Below, piece by piece: positions 43,636-55,878 of a DNA stretch of 64,000 nucleotides (position 1 is its first letter; each line of letters begins with the position of its first letter). Location of the stretch: contig CM039126.1 of the NCBI GenBank assembly GCA_022036555.1, forward strand, positions 31,767,925 through 31,831,924, read 5' to 3'. The translations under genes and the position numbers were made by a program. Source of the DNA: Microstegium vimineum (taxonomy: Eukaryota; Streptophyta; Magnoliopsida; Poales; Poaceae). Under the pieces are notes generated by a model. It worked only from the letters and a program-made list of their open reading frames with translations. It was not told the DNA's origin and did no database searches.

Positions 43636-45178
43636 ATCTCAAACCTTTGCAACCAATCCACTGACAAGAATCCTCAAGAGTCAAATCACAAGCCCACTGC
43701 CAATCAAACACTGACCCTAACCCTTTGACAGACCACAGAACCAAACAACTGCGAGAGTGGCACGCCGGCCCTGGACTGTCCTCGCGAGGCTTTGCCTCGG
43801 TCCGTACTCACGGGCTTTGCCCCGAGTTTACTGACACTGCTCAACTGACTGATTCCCTGATCAACTGACCAACTGACCCTGCTCGTGAGAAATAGATAGA
43901 GATATATACCATAAGCATTTATCTAGAGACAAGAGTCTATTGGAAGCATGAACTTAGGAAAGGATAGATCGCGAAAAGTCCAACTGCCATACCTCGAAAC
44001 TGTGACCAAAAAGGAGAGAAAGGGGAAGGATCCTCAATCGTTCAACCACAATCCGCAATCCGCACTTCGCAACCCTCAAGCTCGGAGAACAATCAACCTC
44101 CAAGGATGGGAGCTTCTTGGCCAAGAGTGACTCCTGCTCGACTGGGATAGAGCAGGGGATCAGGTGCGAGGCAGTGGAGGTGAAAGCACGGAGGCGCAGT
44201 GCAGGGATGGTGGCGCTAGGTGGAGGAGCACGGCGGCGCTGGGTGAGGTTTCGCGGCGGTGCAGGGAAAGCAGGCGGCGGTGCAGGGGGTGACGGCGCAG
44301 TGCTATGGCAGGTGGCACGCAGGGAGGTGGAGTGGCGGCGCTGGGTGGAGCACGGCGGCGCAGGCAGGGTCCTCGGCGGCGAAGGCGCGGCGGTTAGGGT
44401 TTGGAAAAAGTGCGACGGCGAACGGAGGAACAGACGATGAGTCGGGACTTTAAAAAAAAATTCGCCGTTAAGTTCGTGACGGACGCTCCGTCGGTATGCG
44501 ACGGACGCTCGGGGAGCGTCTGACGGCATCGTCCGTCGGGCTTCCAGAGCTGATTTGAAACGCCCAATCGCATTGACCGTGACGGACGCTTGGGAGAGCG
44601 TCCGTCGCCCTGTCAGCGGGCAAATTTAATCTCCGGACGATCGCGACGGACGCTGAGGCAATTGACACCGAGCGTCCGTCGGCAGCGTCCGACGCCTTAA
44701 AAATAGAATTTTTCAAATTTTCTTTTTGCGTCTTTTTCCCAACCAAGTTCCAATCCCAATAAGATCCAAATAACACTTGATTGGACTTGATATGAGAACC
44801 ATCTCTCAAACACTCATTTTCAAATAGTTTGCCATAGGCTTAAATTTAGTTTTTAGCTCAAAATATTCGAATGGAAGCGCCAAGGAGTCATCATATGGCC
44901 ACAAGATGGGTATTTGAGTGACTTGAGCTTGAAATGCTCCCCCTAAGTGGACTATCATAGAGGATGCTCAAGAAACTTAACCGAAAAGAAAGGGCAAACA
45001 ACATACATGCATATGCTATGCAATACGAAATTTGAATTTAGGTTGCTTGCAAGTTTAAACCGTAGTTAAGCTTTGTCACACGCTTTGAGGGAGGTTATCT
45101 TAACCGCGTTAGCCAAGCCTATGTGAATTACCAAATTAAACAAGTTATGTTACATATGAATGCATGGTTCACACAAGC
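43636..45178. other. Intervening region between env-like ORF and pol, with hairpin motifs
   Basis: This block of about 1.5 kb has no domain-bearing ORF; the GC-rich frames at 43954-44529 and 44117-44440 are composition artefacts. At 44478-44700 GACGGACGCT recurs in forward and reverse orientation (44478, 44500, 44581, 44645; reverse near 44596, 44671, 44684), forming several potential hairpins. The same motif fills the LTRs. Confidence 0.6.
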
Positions 45179-46708
45179 TCATCTTTTAGTGAAATTAGAG
45201 TGATCAAGCACATTTAACTCGCTTCTCAACCTACAAAAGGTTGTTTCATCGAGTGGTTTAGTGAAGATATCCGCTAATTGCTCTTCGCTCTTAACTCCAA
45301 CTAGTGTTATGTCTTTCCTAGCCACATGATCTCTAAGAAAGTGATGGCGAATATCTATGTGCTTGGTGCGAGAGTGTTGAACCGGGTTGTTTGCAAGCTT
45401 TATGGCGCTTTCATTATCACACAAAAGAGGAACTTCTTTTAAAAACATGCCGTAATCAAAGAGTGTTTGGGTCATATATAAGATTTGTGCACAACTTGCT
45501 CCCATGGCAATGTATTCCGCCTCGGCGGTTGACAATGCCACACTATTTTGCTTCTTTGAGGACCAAGAAACAAGAGATCTTCCTAGCATGTGGCACCCAC
45601 CGGAGGTACACTTCCTATCAACCTTACACCCGGCGTAATCCGAATCGGAATAGCCAACTAGTTGGAAGGGAGCTCCTATGAGATACCAAAGACCCATGCT
45701 AGGGGTGTGCCTTAAGTACCTAAGGATTCTTTTAACCGCACAAAGATGCGACTCCTTAGGGTTTGCTTGAAACCTAGCACACATACACACACTAAACATG
45801 ATATCCGGCCTAGAAGCGGCGAGGTAAAGTAAACTACCGATCATAGAACGATAAAGAGTTTGGTCGATCGGTTTACCTCCCTCATCGAGATCGAGATGCC
45901 CATTAGTAGGCATTGGGGTCTTGATTGGCTTGCAATCCTCCATCTTGAATTTCTTGAGCACATCATAAGTGTACTTCTCTTGAGATATGAAGGTGCCCTC
46001 CCTCAATTGCTTCACTTGGAAGCCTAGGAAGAAGGTTAGCTCGCCAATCATCGACATCTCGAACTCCTTGGACATCAATGCACCAAATTCCTTGCTATGA
46101 CCTTGGTTTGTTGACCCAAATATAATGTCATTGACATATACTTGGCAAACAAAGATCTCTCCATCTAGCACCTTGGTGAAGAGTGTGGTATCCACTTTCC
46201 CAATCTTGAAGCCCTTCTTGAGTAGGAAATCCCTTAGCCTCTTATACCAAGCTCTTGGAGCTTGCTTCAATCCATAGAGTGCCTTGGACAACCTATACAC
46301 ATGATTAGGACAATTTGGGTCTTCAAACCCGGGAGGTTGTGAGACAAAGACAAGTTCATTAATGAAACCATTTAGAAAGGCACTCTTCACATCCATTTGA
46401 AAAAGTTTCATTCTGTGATGTGAAGTATATGCCAAAAGGATACGAATGGCTTCTAGTCTTGCAACCGGTGCAAAGGTCTCCCCAAAATCCAATCCTTCAA
46501 CTTGGGAGAACCCTTTTGCCACCAATCTTGCCTTATTTCTCACAACCACACCTTGATCATCTTGCTTGTTCCTAAACACCCACTTGGTGCCAATGATTCT
46601 TGCTCCTTTGGGCTTTTCTACTAGTGTCCACACTTCGTTCCGGGTGAAGTTGTTCAACTCTTCGTGCATGGCGTTCACCCAATCCGGATCCGCAAGTGCA
46701 TCCTCCAC
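45179..46708 (-). pseudogene. Copia reverse transcriptase and RNase H
   Basis: The 509-residue frame starts MEDALADPDWVNAMHEEL and contains LVAKGFSQVEGLDFGETFAP (RVT_2 start), MDVKSAFLNG (first catalytic Asp) and QVYVNDIIFGSTN, where the canonical YVDD is changed to YVND by an AAT codon at 46130-46132. DSDYAGCKVDRKCTSGGC and ALSTAEAEYIAM mark the RNase H domain, followed by the HIDIRHHFLRD tail. Length and order are full for copia RT-RH. The protein would copy element RNA into cDNA in cytoplasmic particles. The Asp-to-Asn change at a metal-binding residue should abolish synthesis. A frame break separates it from the integrase frame. Confidence 0.9.
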
Positions 46709-46776
46709 ACTAGAAGGCTCAACAAAGGAAACAAAGGAGTGATGTTCAACATAAGAAGCAAGTTTAGATTGAGTTG

Positions 46777-48408
46777 TTACCCCCTTGATGGACTCCCTAT
46801 GATGAGGTCTTGAGGATGTGCTTGAAGCATAGGTGTAGATCTTCTATTGATCACATGGGGAGGAGGTTGCGGTGCTTCAACATTGCTTGCTTCGGCCTCG
46901 GCTTGATCTTGAGGGATGTGAGTGTCTTCTTGAGCTTCCCTCACTTGATCTCCTCCATCAACTTGAGGCGTGTAGGGTGGAGAAGGATCTTGATTTGCTT
47001 CATCTTCAACTTCTTCCACCTCTTGCAGGTTGATAGCACCAATTGGCATATTCTTCATTGCCTCCCTCAAGGGTTCATCACCTACATCATTAAGATTTTC
47101 ATGCTCTTCTTGAGAGCCATTAGTTTCATCAAACTCCAAGTCATACGTTTCTTCAACTAAGCCGGTGGCTTTGTTAAATACACGGTATGCCTTGGATTTA
47201 AGTGAATACCCAACTAAGAAACCAATGTCACATCTTCTTTGGAACTTGCCCAAGTGTTGGCGCTTCTTGTAGATGTATACTTTGCAACCAAACACTCGGA
47301 AAAAGGATATGTCCGGTTTCTTTCCATTCACAAGCTCATAGGGGGTCTTCTTGAGAAGCCTTTGGACAAATAGCCGGTTGGCCGCGTAGCATGCGGTGTT
47401 GATTGCTTCGGCCCAAAACTTCTTGGGGGTGTTGTATTCATCTAGCATTGATCTTGCAAGAGTGATAAGAGTCCGGTTCTTCCTCTCTACTACACCATTT
47501 TGTTGAGGAGTGTAGGTGGCGGATACTTCATGCTTGATCCCTACTTCATCACAATAATCTTCAATCTTGGTGTTCACAAACTCGGTCCCATTGTCACTTC
47601 TTATCTTCTTGATCTTCACATCAAACTCATTTTGGGATCTAGTTGCAAACTTCTTGAATATTGATTGAGTTTCTCCCTTGTCTTGAAGAAAGAACACCCA
47701 AGTGTATCTAGAGTAGTCATCAACTACCATCAAGCAAAAGAGATTGCCGCCAAGGCTAGCATAGGTGGTAGGTCCAAATAGATCCATGTGGAGTAGCTCT
47801 AGGACTCTTGAAGTTGACATGAAAGCTTTGGTTAGATGAGTGTTTGCCACTTGCTTGCCGGCTTGACATGCACTACAAAGTTTGTCCTTCTCAAACACAA
47901 CATCCTTGACACCTCTAACCAATTCCTTCTTGGCAAGCTTCTTCAAAGTTGACATTCCCACATGTGCCAATCTTCTATGCCATAGCCAACCCAAAGAGCT
48001 CTTGGAGAATAGACATGTTTGCAAACTAGCTTCATTTGAGGTGAAGTCCACTAGGTAGAGATTGTTGTGCCGAAACCCTTTGAATATCAATGATGAATCT
48101 TCAATCTTGGAGACAACTACCTCATTTGGGGTGAAGAGACATTGGAAACCAAGATCACATAGTTGTCCCACCGATAGCAAGTTGAAGCTCAATGATTGTA
48201 CTAGCAAGACATTTGATATTGATTGATCATTTGAGATTGCCACTTTGCCTAGATCTTGCACTTTGCCTTTTGAATTGTCCCCAAAGGTAATCTTGTCTTG
48301 CCCTTCACAATCTTCCTCAAGTGTGGTGAACATCCGGGACTCACCGGTCATATGTTGAGTGCATCCACTATCAATCACCCAATGACTTCCACCAGTCTTG
48401 TAGTTCAC
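46777..48408 (-). pseudogene. Copia protease active site, GAG-pre-integrase and integrase
   Basis: The 543-residue frame opens with SHWVIDSGCTQHMTG, the copia aspartic protease DSG active site (Asp near residue 13). Next comes LWHRRLAHVGMSTLKKLA and CSACQAGK, the GAG-pre-integrase His/Cys zinc site. The integrase core follows: HMDLFGPT (Asp), IRSDNGTEF (Asp) and YTPQQNGVVERKNRTL (Glu), so the DDE triad is intact. FGCKVYIYKKRQHLGKF begins the C-terminal domain. The frame ends at 46777 before the RT region because of a frame break, and is separated by another from the upstream zinc-knuckle frame. Integrase would insert the cDNA into host DNA. Confidence 0.9.
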
Positions 48409-49229
48409 CTACACACAAGCAACTTAGAGTTAAGCTTGTTGTTTGGGAACCCACACTTGGCGAGGTCCCATAGCCTTTCCACCAACTCCTTAGAAACCCA
48501 TAGCACTTTGGGCTTGTTCTTCATCTTAGGACCGAGAAATACAACTTGAGGTCTACCCTTGGAGTCCTTGTTGATGATGAAGTGTGCATCATGAGCGAAA
48601 GGCCTTATGTGCTTGGGCAAGGTCTTGGGAGGTGGAGTCTTGCATTGGGATTGAAAGTGACCTTCTTGACCACATCCAAAGCACTTCTTGGGCTTGGGCT
48701 TTGGTGTGTCATAGTTGCTTCTCATAGCCTTGTTCTTGTAATAGTTCTTGGCTTCTATCTTGACCTTGGCCTTCATGATTTGGTTCTCCTTGAACCCAAT
48801 GCTGGTCTTGTCGGTCTTCATGATAGTGTTCATCAAGAGCTCACTTTGAAGATTGTGGCCCTTGGTGAACTTCTCCAATCCACTTGTAAGCTTGATCTTC
48901 TCAACCTTGAGCTTTGCATTTTCCTCTTTGAGAGAGTTGATCAAGGTCATTGCATCTTTGTCATCTTGTTTGGCCGACTTGATAGTGAGTGGCTTGCTTG
49001 CCTTGAGGTTGATTAGCTCTTCCTTGAGCTTGAAGTTTTCTTGCCTCATCTTCACATAGTCATCATGCTTGTCGGCCTCAACTACCTTCTTGCCCTTGCA
49101 CTTAGCATTTTGCTCACTAGCAACTTCATCAAGCAAGTCCTCACAAGAAGTAGCTATATCACACTTAACAACCGGGTTAATAGCAACATGTGTAGCAAGA
49201 TCATTTGAAAGCAATTCATTAGCTATCAC
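48405..49229 (-). pseudogene. Gag C-terminal / linker region with second zinc knuckle
   Basis: The 274-residue frame begins with VIANELLSNDLATHVAIN and a Lys/Glu-rich coiled coil (KLKEELINLKASK, LKEENAKLKVEKIKL). CFGCGQEGHFQSQC, a CCHC zinc knuckle, is about two-thirds along, followed by basic residues. In intact relatives this is continuous with gag; here a one-base frame break near 49226-49230 separates it from the upstream frame, and another near 48405 separates it from the protease. It would form part of the nucleocapsid. Confidence 0.75.
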
Positions 49230-50848
49230 AAGTGTGCCATGTTCATTTTTAACTTGGTTGTAGTCATTTTTAGCAAGTTGTATCTTGTTTGGAGATCTTG
49301 TGTTGACCTCTCAAGCTTATCATGTTTCTCATTAGCTTGCTTGAGTAAGGCTTTGAGCTCCCTAGTGCTAGATGAGAGAGATTTGTTCTCAAGCTTCAAT
49401 TCATCATTAGCACTAGACAAGTCATCAAGCTTAGCATGCAAGTTATCATTGGCTTTCTCTAGTGATTCACTTTTACCTTTATACTTCCTAATGATCTTAG
49501 TATATTTGTTGCAAATTTCAATTAGCTCATCATAGGAAGGTGCCTCAAACTCATCATCACTATCATCACTAGAGCTAGCCTCATCATCACTATCCTCTTT
49601 TTGTACCTTTTTGTCACCTTTAGCCATGAGGCATAGGTGTGTAGAGGATGAGCCCGGAGATGATGGAGGGGGTGGCGGTGGAGTAGATGAACCAATCACC
49701 AAGGCGGCCACCTTCTCTTCTTCACTCTCATCTCCAGATGAGTCACTTGAGTCTTCAATGTCGGTGAGCCAATCGCCAACAATGTAGGCTTTGCCATTCT
49801 TCTTCTTCTTGTGGAAGTTGAAGTTCTTCTTCTTCTTGAATGGCTTGTCATCCTTCTTCTCCTCATCACTTGACTCAACCTTGTTGCCCTTGTTGTACTT
49901 GAACTTGTTGTTAGCTTTCTTGTTCTTGTACTTGTCTTTCTTTTATTCGGGGCAAGCATGAGCCAAGTGTCCAAGTTTGCCACAATTGTAGCAATCCATC
50001 TTGGAGAGGGGCTTTCTTGAAGTGCTTGTGAAGAATTTCTTCTTCTTTGAGTCAAACTTGACTCCATTCTTGCTTAGCTTCTTCAACATCTTGGTTGTTT
50101 TCTTCACCATGAGAGCGAGATCATCATCATCATCATCATCATCGCTTGTGCTCTCATACATGACTTGCATCTTGTACTTCTCCGAGGAGGATGCCTTGAG
50201 TGCCAAGTCCTTCTTTTCCTCCTTCTCTTTTTCTTTCTTCTTGGAGGAGGAAGATGAGCCACCATCACCAATCTTCATGTACATCTCATGGGCATTGATC
50301 TTGGCCAAAATTTGTGTTGGTGTAGCGGCGGAGAGATCTCCTTGGTGAAGCACCGTGACGATGTGGCCATACTTCTCAATGGGCAAGACACAAAGAATCT
50401 TGCGTACCACATCGGCCGGTTCCATTTGGTTGAGACCGAGCCCATTCAATTCCTCTACAATAATGTTGAGTCGTGAGTACATTTCATTTGCATTTTCATT
50501 TGCATGCATAGAAAAAGAGTTGAGCTTAGCCATAACCAAGTGATAGCGTTCTTCATGCTCACTTTTTGTGCCTTCATGAAGAGCACAAATTGTGGTCCAC
50601 AACTCAAATGCGTCTTTGGCATTACGCACACGGTTGAAGACATCCTTGCTAATGCCACGAAAGATAATGTTCTTTGCCTTGGCATTGTGCTTGTCAAAGT
50701 TGAGGTCCTCCGCGAAGAGGGTGCCACCCTTTGTGGCGGCTTTGAGCACGCCCACGTCAACGGCCTCTAGATAGGCCTCCATACGAACTTTCCAATAAGG
50801 AAAGTCGTCTCCATCGAACATGGGAGGTGGTCCATCCCCATGGGACAT
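49226..50848 (-). pseudogene. Sirevirus gag
   Basis: The frame starts at ATG 50848 (MSHGDGPPPMFDGDDFPYW). Its first ~200 residues match the plant copia gag (UBN2-type) capsid domain, with KNIIFRGISKDVFNRV, FELWTTICALHEGT and LNGLGLNQMEP. CYNCGKLGHLAHAC, a CCHC knuckle, lies near residue 286-299. It is followed at once by a TAA stop (49943-49945). The same frame continues beyond the stop through a Lys-rich and Pro-rich linker (PPPPPPSSPG) and a coiled coil to 49226. Gag assembles the intracellular particle. Start choice: the only ATG close behind the primer site, about 50 nt downstream of the 5' LTR. Confidence 0.85.
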
Positions 50849-50886
50849 CTTGCTCTAGGCGGTGAAGCCTAATTTAGAGCAAACTT

Positions 50887-50898
50887 GCTCTGATACCA
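50887..50898 (-). other. Primer-binding site, initiator tRNA-Met type
   Basis: Read on minus this is TGGTATCAGAGC, complementary to the 3' end of plant initiator methionine tRNA. It lies two nucleotides from the 5' LTR. This is the usual primer of copia elements and fixes the orientation. Confidence 0.9.
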
Positions 50899-50900
50899 AT

Positions 50901-52479
50901 TGAAAGGATCAAGATGCCCAAGAGGGGGGTGAATTGGGCTCTTTTTAATTTCTAAACAAGAATTAAACCTATAAAGAGCCTATTAACCCCCTAGTGCCTA
51001 CCGCTTGTGTGTCCTAGCTAGAGAGCGGAAGCAAGACAAAGGAAAGCGAAAACTTCCTACACAATTCTAGTATGAATTGAAAGACAAGTGCGGAAAGTAA
51101 TGCGGTAATAAAGAGCTAGGGAAAGAGATGCTTGACACGACGATGTTTTGCCGAGGTATCGAGGAGTCGACACTCCCCCTAGTCCTCGTTGGAGCACCTC
51201 GCAAGGTATAGCTCCCCCTCAATCCCGCACAAGGGATGAGTGCTCTCTACGGGCTGATTCTTCGCCACTCCGGCTCGGTGAATCGCCCACAACCGATCAC
51301 AAACGTCGATGGAGAAGGGCCGCCGACAATCCTCCGGCGATCACCTTCCTCCGAGCACCACCGCACCGTCTAGGTGATGTCGATCACCAAGAGTAACAAG
51401 CCTCGATCTTCGCTTGACTCACTCAAGCTTCACAACTAGAGGATGCACACTTGAACTCTTGGATGAACTAGAGAGAGGATGGATGGATTCGCGAATCACT
51501 CTCTCTCTAGGGCTCTTGTTCTCTTCCCAACCTTCTCAACAAACTCAGCAACTCAAATGAGCAAAGGCCGGGTGGGAGAGAAGGGGGAGGGGCTATAAAT
51601 AGACCCTCTGAAAACTGCCTCGGGCTGGCAATTTAAGTTGGCGACGGACGCTCCGTCGACTAGGCGACGGACGCTCCGTCGCATGCCCAACGGCTAGTTT
51701 CTGTTCATAGTTGAGGCGACGGACGCCCCGGTGCCTAGGCGTGGGACGGTCCGACGCCATGTCTAACGGCTAGTTTTGACACACTGTTCCCAGCGACGGA
51801 CACTACGTCTCTGGGCGACGGACGCTCAACCACAGCGTCCGACGCTGAGTTCTGGCTAGGGTTGAAGAACACCCTCTCTGGAAGGTCGACGGACAGCGTC
51901 CGACGGACCCTGAAAAACTTAGCCAGAAAACAACCCCTCTGGAAGGCCGACGGATGCTGTGGACTCAATCACCCAGCGTCCAACGCCTTTGTCCGACACG
52001 ACGGACAGCGTCCGGCGCCCCTGCCAGGAGCGTCCGACACCCAGAAAACGATTTTTACAACTCCGTTTTTCGTCGCGATGAATATGGAAGTTGTTCTAGG
52101 CTATCTTACGGTCACCATAGGCTTGCTTAGAGCTAAGGAAGTCAAGTGTGCACCACACCTAAATCATGAAGCTTTCCTAAGTCAAGCTACTAATCTCAAC
52201 CCCTCTTAATAGTACGGTCAAAGGTAAAAAGAGAAGCCCTATCTAATTCTAAGTGCCCTTAATCTCCTTATGGCACTTAGCCTATCATTCTAGGGTCTTA
52301 ATCATGTCTCCTTAAAAACCGAAACGATATCCATCTTGGGGGCTAAGTGATGACCATTATAGCCCATTCTCCTTGATCACTATGGCTAAGCTACGCATAG
52401 CCTCTGCAAAACACACGTTAGCCATAATAATCTCTAATTGTCGTTAATCACTGAAACCAACTAGGGCCATGATTCTTCA
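50901..52479 (-). repeat. 5' LTR of the Sirevirus
   Basis: 1,579 bp, homologous to 38837-40451 with roughly 2% substitutions over the first 530 bp compared. A CTATTTATAG motif on minus (about 51593-51602; CTATAAATAG on plus) is the best TATA candidate for transcription. The GACGGACGCT-motif array lies at about 51640-52040. Confidence 0.95.
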
Positions 52480-52484
52480 ATCTT

Positions 52485-55367
52485 AATCCCAATGGCATCC
52501 AGCAGATTTTGACCTTCGTGGCTTTTTGCGAGGGATATTTGGGATCGAGCCTCATTTTAATTTATGGCGACGGGCGTTCTCCGTGGATTTCATAAAGGGA
52601 CAGCCCATGGGTTGTGCCGGTATCAAGCTCAGGTCTGGTCATGCGGGAGACTTCATCGCTGTGCCCACCAGTTCGGCGAACAAAGGCTGGCACACGTCGT
52701 GGTTCTACCTTCGTAATGACGAAAACGCCCCGTTCCCTCGCTACACTGGGGCGCCTCTCGCTTCCACACTTTTTATCATGGGATCGACGATAAGTCGTTG
52801 AAGCAGCTCGAGGACGCCTTCCATGCTATTCGGGTCTTAAAGGAAGCCGACATGTGCTCGCGTGATGTGACTGGCGGTTATTTCTCCAAAGGGCTGGTGC
52901 CTTTGCGTCAGCGGGTGCGGATGCTATTCCAGGTGATCGGGGACGGGTCTCTCGAGGGGACGGTGACCGCTCTAGAGGTGGCGGATGCGGACGCCGTGGT
53001 GGCGCGCGTTCAGCTCGTCACCAGGGTGGCCAATGCGTCTTACCCCGTCGACGGCGTCCCCAGGATGCTCCCTGACCCGGACACGATGACCCTGGTATCT
53101 TCTACTTCCCTTTTCTTCTTATCGGCGGAGCGTCGTCCATCTATTCCTCTGCTGCTGATTGACTGGGGCGGTTCTGGCAGGTTGGTCATGTGGAGATCCG
53201 TCCTAGTCGTCCCCCTCTTCTGACCGTCGTGTCGAGGCGGGTGAAGAGGGAGCGCAACGAGGAGGGTCAGGCGTGGAAATACCGCAGGAGCGACCGCCAC
53301 GTTCGGAACGAGAACCAGAAAATGCGAGAGGAGAAGGGAGAGGAGGTTTCGACAGCGTCGGAGGATACCAACGACGACGGTGATGATTCTTCGGACTCGG
53401 AGGACTTCCCCTCTCACGAGGCGGGTGGTCCGTCATCACAATCTGGACCCTCAGGATCTCCCCCGGGTGCCAGTCCGCCTGAGGTGGTGGAGGTTTCATG
53501 TGACATTGCGGCGACGGCCTCGGAGCTCATGCTGGCTGACTCCGCCATGTTGGGATCGGGTGACGTGCCCGCGGCAACGTCTCCTGTGCCCGTGCCGTGC
53601 CCTGGGAATGCCCTTGTCTTAACGCAAGCCATCGTTTCTAGGCTCGGTGTTGTCGGGTGTCCGGCCGAAGCGTCTCTCGTTGGCCCCGAGGTAAGCTTAT
53701 CCTGACCAGCTCTCTTCTCTATGAACCTTGTCTTTCCGTCCTGATCGTGTCTTTCCTGCAGCCGGAGTGTGGGTCGCCCAACCTTAGCTCCGGCGAAGAG
53801 GTTGGCAACCTCGCGTCTCCGAGGACCGCCCAGGGGCACGGAATCCTCCCTGTTGGGCGGTGAGGTTACGCCTGTAGGCCCAAGTGGTGCGGGGAACAAA
53901 GCTGGGGCAGTTACTCCGCCTGGAATCGGTGTTTTTGGCATCGGATCGTCCTCGGTGGCCACCAAGGTTGTTTCGCCCTCGGCCCCTGTGTTTGTGCCCA
54001 GGATCCCAGCTCTGGCCCTGGCCGAGTTCTGCCCGGGCACCGAGGTGGTTCCTGGCCCCGTCGTGGCGCCGAAGATGATTGAGATTCTTCCTCCCTTTCA
54101 AATGGCCCCTGGGAAGGCGGCTGCGAGGCCTCGGAAACCAGCCTGGCCACCCCGTTCTTTGGAGCCGGCCAAGCAACCTTGAAGCCATGTTTTCTTTGGA
54201 TGACCCGCTCAACTCCTATATGCAGATGGTCCATCAGGGTGTTCAAGACATGACGAGGATTTGGAACGACGTAATTAGCCCAAATATGGAGGTGACCCGC
54301 TTAGAATTTTGGCCTAGTTGTGTTTGGGTTTTTGTGGCGTTTTCTCATGCTTCTTTCTCTGTAGAGTGCAACACTCTTAAGTCGGCTTTCCTTCGTGGAG
54401 AGTCCGGGGTTTGGCGGGCTGCCGCCACAGATCATCAGGGAATCGCTGTTCGGGAGGCCGAGCTGGTCGAGGCACGAGGGCAGGCTCATGATGCCCGTCA
54501 GGCCGAAAGAGAAACACGTCGGAGTTTTGAGGCCCAGGCAGCTGCTCATGAGATTACTAAGAAGAAACTGGGGGAGACCGAGGGGCTCATGGAGCTCCTA
54601 GAGCGCGTCCGGACGTTGGTTCTAGATCGGGTGCAAGTGGAGAAGAACCACCGTCGTCAGGCTGAGGAAGAAAGGGACAAATATCGTGACTCCGTTCTTG
54701 CCCTGGATGCCGAGTTGCAGCACGAGCGGCGGGAGATCAGTCACCTGGAGAATGATGCGGCCGCGGCCCGGGAGGCCCAGACCCAACTGCTTGCTGAGGC
54801 CGCCGATCGCGTAGCTCGCCTCACGGAAGAGCTGGAAGGTACGTGCGCCTTCCTGGATGTCTTTGTTTACATTGTTTGCTAGGTTGGTTGATTCTGCGAT
54901 TTTCAGATGTCAAGGGCCGTCTAAGCTCGCTAGCAGCTAGCGAGGAACGGCTCCGAAAAGAGGTTGCCGAGGCAGAAACGCTCGCGGTGGAGTCCCCTAG
55001 CTCACAGGCATGGCTAGAGAAAGTTTTGATCTCCGTCCTTCAAGATCTTTAGGTGCCCGTCGACCTCGGGGGCTCCCTTGAGACGGCCGTTTCCAGCCTT
55101 CCTGGCCGGTTCGACGAGTTTGTCAAGACCGGGGCAAGGAGGGGCGCGTTGCGAGCTGTGTCCATCGTGCGTTCTCATTATCCCGAGCTAGGTTACCCGG
55201 CGATGGGCCTGGGGTGGTGTCCTGAGACTACCCCTTCCCTTGCGGCCAAGATTGAAAAGGAGATGGAGCCCGTCACGGCCAGGATGCTTTGGACGTTGGA
55301 AGACGAGGCCGTCGAAGAAGAGGGGGACGACGCTCCCAACGCTCCCAACTTGGTCATGGAACACTGA
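52485..55367 (+). pseudogene. Antisense Transposase_28-type gene, 3' part
   Basis: The reading resumes at 52485 with NPNGIQQILTFVAFCEG and, after a one-base slip near 52541, GIEPHFNLWRRAFSV, then GWHTSWFYLRND, all typical of the Transposase_28 family. Another frame change occurs near 52799. A charged, Pro/Ser-rich linker follows (53190-54180), with intron-like gaps. A long coiled coil is encoded at 54400-54840 (EAELVEARGQAHDARQAER ... AAAAREAQTQLLAEAADRV). A donor at 54840 (GGTACGTG) and an acceptor at 54907 (TTTTCAG) join LSSLAASEERLRKEVAEAE. An in-frame TAG (55050) precedes the C-terminal domain SLPGRFDEFVKTG, IVRSHYPELGYPAMGLGW. Ends at 55367. Decayed but recognisable. Confidence 0.65.
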
Positions 55368-55878
55368 TCACAACCCTTGGGCTCTTCTGTGTTTTGTATT
55401 GTGCTGGAATGGTGGCTACAAATTTTGGACAGGCCTTTTTTGTTTCTTCCCATGCCGGACATCCTTTGTTTCTTATGTATCGTGTAGCCCCCGAGCAAAG
55501 GGGCTTTCTTTGCACGGTGCCTTCCAAGAGGAAGGCCTTCATCACGCGTGTTATCATTTACTTTTCTTTGTGGTTTTAATTGGTTTGGACGAGCCAGTCT
55601 TTTTCGGTGTTTGGAGCACCCCTTTTGCAGCCTAAAGTTTTCGATTACCCATATGCCCCTGTTTCTGAGTACTTTGAAAATTGAACGTACTGCTGCTATC
55701 CCTGAGGATTTTCGTGGGATATTTTGTGCTAACGAAGAGGATTAACATTCAACATATACTGTCCGAAGCATGGAATATAATCAGAGCGATAGCCATTGAG
55801 AGTAACGGTGGACTCTGACCACCTGGGAAAAATGGGAACAGAGGGGGTGATCGCGTATACCTTTTGTCGGGCGACCTT
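55368..55878. other. Spacer between antisense gene and gag remnant
   Basis: Here the 3' ends of the antisense gene (plus) and the gag-like frames (minus) face each other. This is where pol would be expected in an autonomous relative; no RT, integrase or RNase H motif is seen on either strand. Confidence 0.5.

Larger units (their letters stand above)
38837..52479 (-). mobile_element. Copia LTR retrotransposon, Sirevirus (Opie/Ji/SIRE-like) with env-like ORF
   Basis: The element is 13,643 bp and minus oriented. Two LTRs of about 1.6 kb start TG and end CA. The duplicated target ATCTT lies at 38832-38836 and 52480-52484. Internal order in transcription sense: iMet primer site, gag, protease, integrase, RT/RNase H, an intervening non-coding block, env-like ORF, polypurine tract. 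Length, two internal polypurine motifs, zinc-knuckle gag and a third ORF fit the Sirevirus genus. Several lesions make it inactive: a gag stop, at least three frame breaks and an RT catalytic change. LTR divergence by eye is about 2%. Confidence 0.9.

Noticed and set aside
44117..44529. GC-rich frames next to the env-like ORF
   Set aside because: Gly/Ala/Arg- or Pro/Ser-only composition on opposite strands is typical of GC-rich non-coding DNA.
48298..50774. Many plus-strand frames opposite gag and integrase
   Set aside because: They are mirror frames of the strongly biased minus-strand copia coding sequence; none has a domain.
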